Shown: positions 25,051 to 32,800 of the stretch, in pieces
Position numbering within the stretch: position 1 is the first letter of the stretch
How the letters are laid out: each line of letters opens with the position of its first letter
NCBI GenBank assembly: GCA_938023075.1
Contig: CALHDG010000006.1
Span: 1 to 38,463, forward strand
Source: an uncultured Chitinophagales bacterium
GTDB lineage: Bacteria; Bacteroidota; Bacteroidia; Chitinophagales; JAHDHT01
DNA length: 38,463 bases
Reading direction: 5' to 3'
The notes under the pieces: generated by a model
Told to the model about the DNA's origin: nothing
Databases searched by the model: none
The model's input: the letters and a program-made list of their open reading frames with translations, nothing else
Program-made: the position numbers and the translations under genes

Positions 25051-25180
25051 TCCAACTTCGCCCCGTTTCAACAAGCAACTTGAGTTTCGTAGTAAATCAT
25101 AACATAATAAATTACTGATGCTTCCGGTAATTTCGAGAGAAACGTGAAATCCTAATATTAAAAACAAGTAAATCAATGCT

Positions 25181-25411
25181 AAGCTCCAAAGGAGCGTAAT
25201 CTTGGTAGCAAAAAAACATAGATATAGCCAAGCTCCAGAGGAGCGTAATCTTGGTAGGACCGTAATCTTGGTAGGAGCGTAATCTTGGTAGCAAAAAAAC
25301 ATAGATATAGCTAAGCTCCAGAGGAGCGTAATCTTGGTAGGACCGTAATCTTAGTAGGACCGTAATCTTGGTAGCAAAAAAACATAGATATAGCTAAGCT
25401 CCAGAGGAGCG
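25181..25411. repeat. Nested tandem repeat array with GCTCC-N3-GGAGC hairpins
   Basis: Outer units begin AAGCTCCAGAGGAGCG and end CAAAAAAACATAGATATAGC. Unit 1 (25181-25229) is 49 bases; units 2 (25230-25312) and 3 (25313-25395) are 83 bases; unit 4 (25396-25411) is truncated after the hairpin. Within units an inner 17-base block GAGCGTAATCTTGGTAG or GACCGTAATCTTGGTAG occurs once in unit 1 and three times in units 2 and 3, exactly accounting for the 34-base length difference. The GCTCC/GGAGC hairpin resembles a common Bacteroidota intergenic motif. Confidence 0.85.
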
Positions 25412-25490
25412 ATACATTATAATATTACTTATACAGTTATCAGTAGTACCTAAGGGGAGTGCTGTTTTAATTTAATCTTACAATTTCGAT

Positions 25491-25724
25491 TCAGCTTAAT
25501 TTTATTGTTTCACTAAATAGTAAATCAAACACTATCAAATCAGATGCTTGTTTTTCTAAGGCTGCTATGCTTTCGCAGGTGACGTTTATCATATAAAAAT
25601 CTTTCGCCCCTTTCATCATTTGCCAACTGTCATAAATTGTGGAGGATAATGATTTATGACTTTTAAACGTTACCACATTCAGCAATAGTATATAACAAAT
25701 ATAATTAACATATTTTTTATTCAT
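25491..25724 (-). CDS. Doubtful small exported protein
   Basis: A 77-residue frame with a hydrophobic N-terminus (MNKKYVNYICYILLLNVVTF) resembling a signal sequence, followed by an unremarkable mature part with one cysteine. No family is recognised. It lies in repeat-rich DNA between two better-supported genes, so it may be a chance frame or a gene remnant. Confidence 0.25.
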   Translation of the reverse strand: MNKKYVNYICYILLLNVVTFKSHKSLSSTIYDSWQMMKGAKDFYMINVTCESIAALEKQASDLIVFDLLFSETIKLS

Positions 25725-25899
25725 AATATCAAAATATCAAAAATGTTAATTTTTTTTGACGATTTGCCAAAAGGAAAAAATTATACCGAGAAATATATCG
25801 GATTGAAAATATTTGAACAATTGATTATTCGGCGGTCATATGATCTGCAAAACCTCTATGCATGTTTTGTTTTCAATCTTTTCGAATGTTGTTTGATCG

Positions 25900-26073
25900 C
25901 TAGTTGTTAAATTGGCTAAAAACCAAGGAATGATCTATTTGGTTTCCAAATTGTGTATATTCAACATTGTTTTCGTTTTGAGAAACTTGAGGTAAATACT
26001 GCACACACGATGCCAGGATAAGCACAATCAATACTAATAGAAGGGTGAATAAATTGCTAAACAGCTTAATCAT
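25900..26073 (-). CDS. Small lipoprotein, probably frameshifted
   Basis: The ATG at 26073 starts a 57-residue frame (MIKLFSNLFTLLLVLIVLIL, then ASC) with a lipobox LASC and Cys23 as lipidation site, then VQYLPQVSQNENNVEYTQFG to FSQFNN and a stop at 25900. The leader is A-rich as for real genes. The next frame runs on from the same place without a stop: FLANLTTSDQTTFEKIENK and TCIEVLQII, ending at 25836. A single frameshift near 25920 would therefore extend the protein to about 78 residues. Either a short lipoprotein or one with a recent frameshift; function unknown. Confidence 0.45.
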   Translation of the reverse strand: MIKLFSNLFTLLLVLIVLILASCVQYLPQVSQNENNVEYTQFGNQIDHSLVFSQFNN

Positions 26074-26467
26074 ATTGGTTAATGGTTATGTTAAAAATTT
26101 AACTGATTACTCGAAGTAACAATTACTTATCTGTTTAGAAGTAAAAAATTTAATAAGGCACGTTTTTTATATCACAAAATTTGTATTTAATTCAAATATT
26201 GAATTATAAAACTATTTAAATAATTAAATATCAATATAATAAGTAACATTAGGGCTAACTGTCTAACAACGGACAAATAGCCTAGTTCTGAGAGGACGCT
26301 GAACGAATTGAAATTACTTGCTCTGCATCTATCAGAAAAAAAAAGAGTATGGCTTCGCTCCAGATACTACATCAAGTTCAACACAGGTTTCAGTATGGCA
26401 AGGGTATCTGAACTTAGACGAGCAGCCCAAATTAACTGTAAACAAACTTTAGAAATTTGATACTTAT
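26074..26467. other. Intergenic region, no supported gene
   Basis: AT-rich for the first 180 bases, then a patch carrying copy 2 of the 30-base repeat (26362-26391) and repeat-like sequence around it. No coding frame of convincing composition on either strand. Confidence 0.5.
26362..26391. repeat. Dispersed 30-bp repeat, copy 2
   Basis: AGATACTACATCAAGTTCAA followed by CACAGGTTTC, same orientation as copy 1 at 17703-17732, 26 of 30 positions identical. Confidence 0.5.
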
Positions 26468-26767
26468 TTAAACGAACTCAGCTATTTGTTTTAAATTGCA
26501 GCTAGAGATACTCCCCTCTTTATAACAACCATACCAATCATTCGCATTTGGAATATTTGCCATGTCCTTTTCTGCATTTTTGGCATCTTGTTCATTTTGC
26601 CAATATACAATATCGGTAAAGGTTCCTTTTTTATTGCTGTGTATCTCCCATTGAATAAAGCCCGGTTGGTTTTTCATCCAACTGTTACATACTTGTTTGG
26701 CAACTTGCAGTAAATGTTCTTGACTTATATTTTCCGCTAATTCGTAATGGATAATATCTTTGTACAT
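26468..26767 (-). CDS. Small dimeric alpha/beta-barrel protein (ABM-like)
   Basis: 99 residues: MYKDIIHYELAENISQEHLLQVAKQV, then SWMKNQPGFIQWEIHSNKKG, FTDIVYWQNEQDAKNAEKDMA and a C-terminal SISSCNLKQIAEFV. The pattern PGF..WEI...G.FTDIVYW.....A..A is that of antibiotic-biosynthesis-monooxygenase/ferredoxin-like dimers of the Dabb/ABM type, many of which have no known substrate. ATG at 26767. It lies 100 bases downstream of... the opposite-side giant gene's start side is far away; its own nearest same-strand neighbour is the giant gene, which ends 127 bases upstream of it, so a separate promoter is likely. Confidence 0.65.
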   Translation of the reverse strand: MYKDIIHYELAENISQEHLLQVAKQVCNSWMKNQPGFIQWEIHSNKKGTFTDIVYWQNEQDAKNAEKDMANIPNANDWYGCYKEGSISSCNLKQIAEFV

Positions 26768-26894
26768 ACATTTTCATTTTATTGTACAGTAAGAAACAAT
26801 AAATTTTTGAAATTGAAAAGTAATAGGCACTCCATAAAAAAAAGCGGAACTGAAAAAATCAATCCCACTTTTTGAAAACTATTTATGATAGATA

Positions 26895-29800
26895 TTATTT
26901 GACTATAAACTGTTTCGTTTCAACTGTATCCCCATTAACCGTCATCACAAAATAGATGCCTTCGCTTAAATGGTTGATGTTGGTTTTATACACTACTCCA
27001 TCAAAGTTGATCTCGTTATGACCAAGCATAATTTGACCGGCAGCATTGTAAATGGTAATAACATCTGCTTCCGTTTCATCGCTCAATCTGATTTCAATTT
27101 GATCGACCGCCGGATTTGGATAAATTGAAATAGAATGGTTATCACTTAAGGTAATATCTCCTCCTTCACCTTTACAATTAGTAGTGGTAAAGCTAATTGG
27201 CACACTTTTGTCTGATTGAACACCATCTTGACAATACACGCTTAAGGCAAACTCATAGCTGGTACAATCATTCAAACCTAACAACACTACAAATGGAATT
27301 GGTGTTGTATAAGTTTTATAGCTGCTTTCTCCAATTTCTTTGTAATGTAAACGATATATTGTTCCTGGGACCACATCCCAAGCTAAAATGGCTGAAGTTC
27401 CTTCAACATTAAAAACAAACATTTCTAAATCAGCTGCTGAACAATCAATACAACCAGTAGTAGTTGTTGTTTTAATGGGTGAGAAAATATCTGAACCATT
27501 ACAAGAACTCTTTAAACGTAACTGATAATCTGTACATATGCGCAACAATGATAATACAGCATATCCATCCGTTGAATGGTGGCTTTGCCAGGTTGATTCG
27601 CCTGCTGCACGGTATTGTAATTCTATAGTAGAGCCATCACCTAACCAACTTACAATTAAGGTTTCATCTAACACCCCTGTAATTGATGGTGCAGCAATAA
27701 AGTTGTTACAGTTATTAACCGCTAAACCATTTTGACAAGCATCAGAAAAATCATCTAATCCAGGACATTGGTCGTCGCCATCACAAACACCATCTCTGTC
27801 AGAATCGCCTGTAGGACACTCGCAACCATCTGGAATACCGTTGTTATTCATGTCAACATTATCATTAGAACCCGGACAAACATCATCTTCGTCACAAACG
27901 CCATCTAAATCGCTATCTATACAAGTGCAATCACATAAATCACAAGCATCTGGTATTCCATCGCCATCAGTATCAATAGAATCGTCAAAGTTAGGGCAGA
28001 TGTCCACTTCATCACAAACGCCATCCAAATCAACATCTGAGCATGGTTGTACATTACCACATTCGTTGCCACAAACTCCTGTAAAAAATCCTAAACCTTC
28101 ACCAATGTAAATTTTGCTATATGTTGGATTTGCAACTGGAGAATTACTACCTGTTCCATATACAATTTTAACTTCATCAATACATTGATCAAAAGAAACC
28201 ATAACGCTTTCTTCCTGTCCACTATCTGCTGAGTTAACGGTTGATTGTGCACAGTTTCCTTGTATATTAATATGACCTTCTCCTAATGAAATATTTGGAT
28301 TAACTAAAACACCATTTAAATAACCATATACACAAACGGCTTCTTGTTGGTTTGAACTTTGGTTACCATAATGCTTCCGGTCTAAATCTCTAATTTTAAA
28401 AGAAACATCATTGGCAATAGTTGAGAAATTGTAAGTGATTACTACTTCATCGTGCACATCTTTTGGTTCAATACCAATTAGTAAACCTTGGCCATGCTCG
28501 TAAGTATCTTCTAAAATACGATCGGCATCTTCAATGTTGATTGTATACGTTTGGTTGCCCACCGTGTAAACACCGCTAGTTGCATTGGTTGCCCAGTTAA
28601 CACCTGAATTTTGGAAATTTAAGTACTCATTAGAACATGCCTGAGCAACTTGTCCACCATCGCAAGGCACATCGCAAAACTCTGCAAAAATACCATTGCC
28701 TTCACCAATGTAAATTTTACCATAGGTTGGATTTACAACTGGTGAGTTACTACCTGTACCATATTTAATACAAACTTGATCGATACATTGATCAAACTCT
28801 ACCAAAATACTTTCGTCTTTACCGTGTCTGGAATCCGTAGTTGCTTCCGCTACATTACCGGTAATTTTTACACTACCATTTAAGCTGCTTAACTGTGGTA
28901 AAACCTCACTGCCATTCAAGTATCCGTTAACACAAACCGCTTCTTGTTGGTTAGAGCTCTTATATCCATACCTTTTATAATCTAAATCTCTAATTGTGAA
29001 AGAAATATTATCAGATACATTGCATAGATCATAGCAAATATTTACAGATTGATTCACATTTTTTGGATCCATGCCAATCATTAAACCACCGCCAGACTCT
29101 TGAGTATGCTGTAATATATGATATGGATCAGAAATATTAATATTGGCACATTGGCCATTGTTGCTTAAACTACCAGTCAAATCACCATCGTGCCAGCTAT
29201 TGCCCGGGTGTGTAAAATTAAAGAAAACATTCTCGCAATTGTCACAACCATCAGGTATTCCATTACCATCTGTATCTAAGTTATCATCTGCACCAATGCA
29301 AATATCATCTGCATCACAAACACCATCATTATCAGAATCGGGGCAAGCTGGGGTAACCGTTTCACAACCATCTGGTATTCCATTAGCATTGTTGTCTACA
29401 CTATCATCATATCCCATACATACATCATCCGGATCGCATATTCCATCACCATCTGAATCACAATTAATAACCGTCATTTCTTGTGTGCAACTGGTTGTTC
29501 TTCCACAAGCGTTATCTGTAACTGTATAAGTAAAGCTGTAGATCGAACCTCCACAGAACATATCGCCTGAAACCAAGTTAGGTCCATCAACACTTAATGT
29601 ACCACCTTGTCCACAACCAATTGTATAAGTTGGTGTTTCTGCTACTAATTCATCAAAGCAAGTCACTAATTTATCCATTGGACAAACCAATTGAATATCA
29701 TTTGCTATACTGATCGTTTTAGTACAAGAAGCCGTTCTGCCACAATCATCAACAACAGAGTAAACTATATTGTATAATGCACCATTGCAATTAGGCACAC

Positions 29801-32800
29801 CTGCAATTAAGGTAGGACCTTCTGTTACAATAGAAGCACCTAAACCACAGCTGGTTGTATACTGGGGAGTTTCATCTGTAATATTTTCAATACAAGTTAC
29901 CACTTCCGCATCTACACAAGTAATTGTTGGTTCGGCATTATCTAAAATAAAGCTTTGCGTACAAGATGCTGTTCTGCCACAATCATCAGTAGCCGTATAT
30001 CTAATTTCATAAGTAGCACCTGAACAATTGGCATCACCATTTACTAATACCGGACCTACTGTACTTAATGTTGCATTTACTCCGCAGCTACTGCTTACAA
30101 AAATGGTTTCTTCAACAATTTCTGCTTCACAACTAACAATTTTACTATCAGGACATACAATAGATGGACCATCGTTAACCACCGTAAAAGTTTGTGTGCA
30201 ATTTTCTGTTCTACCACTTCCATCGGTAACACTATACACTACTTGATAAACTGCGCCATTACAATCTGGCTGTCCACTTACTAAATTAGGACCAACCGTT
30301 GATAAAGAACCTGTGCCATCGCAGCTAATGCTGGTAATGGGCGAACCGATTTGAATGTCGGCTGCACAAGTAACAATAGCATCTGATGGACACGAAATTA
30401 GTGGAGCATTATTTTGAATAGTAAACCTTCTTGAACATGTAGCCGTAGCTCCACAAGCATCGGTAGCGGTATATACTAATTCGTACACAGCACCTACAGC
30501 TTCGGACTGGCCGCTTATTAAAGTTGGACCAACCGTAGTTACTTCAGCACCGAGATTACAACTTGTTTCAAACGTAGCCGCACTTATCACAATATCATCT
30601 GAACAAGTAACCGAAACATCTGCCGGACAAGAGATTGTTGGTGGAGCATTGTTGATCGAAAATTCTTGACTACAACTTGCCGTTCTTCCACATTCGTCTT
30701 CTACAGTGTATGTAATTGCATATGTTTGAGGGCAAGCTTGAGTACCTGCAATTAAAGTAGGTCCTTCGGTTGTTACCAAGCCAAAGTTTCCACAGCTAAT
30801 GGTAAAATTTGCTTCACCTGCTACAATATCAGATTCGCAATTTACAACTTGGTTAGCCGGACAACTAATAGTTGGCATAGCTTGATCTAAGGTAATGTTT
30901 TGTGTGCAAGTTGCGGTTCTTCCACAAGCATCAGAAACTGTATAAATAATGGAATAGACTGCACCATCGCAATTGTCATTACCTTGTATTAAAGTTGGTC
31001 CTTCTGAACTTAAAGAACCTGCTCCACAACTGGTTTCAAAAGCTGGTGAACCTACCACTATATCAGCAAAGCAACTTACGGTAGCATCGGCTATACAAGT
31101 AATGGAAGGAGCCGCATTTGAAATGGTAAAAGTTTGTTCGCACGAAGCCACTCTATTACAGTTATCCGTTACCGTATAAGTAGCTACATAAACAGCACCA
31201 GTACAATTTGGTGTACCTTCTCTTAATAAAGGTCCGTTGGCAGTTACGGTTGACTCACCGGCACAACTGGTTTGAAACACTAAGTTATCAGCCAAAACAA
31301 TATCATCTAAACAAGTTACCGTTTCATTTACCGGACATTGAATGCTTGGTGCATCATTTTCGATAGCGAACAGTTGCTCACAAACAGCAGAATTACCACA
31401 AGCATCCATAACGGTATAGTTTACCGCATAAACTGCTCCATTACAATTTTCTTCTCCTAAAAACAAGGTTGGACCAACCGTAGTAACATCCGCAGTAACG
31501 CCGCAACTGGTTGTAAAGGTTGGAGTGCCGGTAACAATATCAGCAAAACAAGAAACTACCTGAGTAGGTGGACATTCAACAACCAAAGGATCATTATTAA
31601 TAATAATGCTTTGTGTACAATTTGCAGTTCTGTTACAAGCATCGGTAACCGTATAAGTAATTTCGTAAACCGAACCCGAACAATTTGCTTCACCAGAAAC
31701 TAAGACGGGAGCAGAATTGGTAACTGTACCGGTTTCCCCACAACTAACCGTATAAATAGGTTCTATTGGAGTGATATCTGCCGCACAAGAAGCCGTCATT
31801 CCACTTACGCATTGTATAGTTGGTGCAGCGTTACTAATTGTAAATGGTTGTGTACATGTTGCGCTTGAACCACAATTGCTGGTAACGGTATACGTAATTT
31901 CATACACGGCACCATCGCAATTAGCCGTACCCGAAACTAAAACCGGATCGCCTGAAGTTACCTGAGCAGTGCCAGAACAATTTAAAGTATACGTTGGCAC
32001 TTCCGCTACTATTTCTGTAGCACATGTAACTCTTATACCTGCCGGGCAAGTAAGCACCGGTAAATTCTCTCTTAAAGTAAAATTTTGAGTACAAGATGCG
32101 GTAGCACCTACATTATTTACAGCAGAATAGGTGATACCATAAACTGCACCACCACAGTTAGCTTGACCGCTGATTAAAGTAGGGCCGGTTACTGATCTTT
32201 GAACACTTCCTCCACAATTACTTGAGATATTGGCTTCGCCTTCAACTATATCTCCTACACAATCAACTATAACATCTGCCGGACAAGTAATGGTTAAAGC
32301 ATCGCTGGTAATGGTGTAAGTTTGTGTACAGCTTGCCGTTCTTCCACATAAATCTGTTACCGTATAAACTACTTCATACACTGAACCCGTTTGATTTTGC
32401 ATACCGCTGACTAAAGTAGGACCCATGGTATTTACTGTATTTCCAGTTCCGCAAGAATTAGTAACCATCGGTACTAATGGATTAATATCGGCAACACAAG
32501 TAACCTGACCATTATCAGGACAAACAATTTCCGGTGCATCATTTATCAATTGAATTGATTGAACACATGAAGCTGTTCTTCCACAATCATCCGTAATAGT
32601 GTACGTAACCTCATATTGTGCACCATCACAATTTGCGCTTCCAGAAGCTAAGCTGAGTGTGGCAGAAACCGTACCTGAACCACAGCTTACCGTAAAATCA
32701 GGCGCAAAAGATAAAGCCGCTTCTTCACAATTAGCAGTAGCTGGTATAGAGGCACAACTAATGGTTGGCGCATCACCTACTAAGGTTAATCTTTGAATAC

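Larger units (their letters stand above)
24870..25490. other. Intergenic region dominated by hairpin and tandem repeats
   Basis: No supported gene. Open frames here run through the tandem repeats and have repeat-derived translations. It contains an inverted repeat at 25006-25050 (AGCCAACCCT and AGGGTTAGGCT) and a nested tandem array at 25181-25411. The left part (24960-25075) is GC-richer than the surroundings. Confidence 0.6.

Noticed and set aside
24982-25302. Two open frames through the tandem array
   Set aside because: Their translations are just repeated units (CYQDYAP, LPRLRS, TKITLLWSLA) of the nested repeat.
25181-25411. A possible CRISPR array
   Set aside because: Units are directly adjacent and nested with no unique spacers, and no cas genes are nearby.
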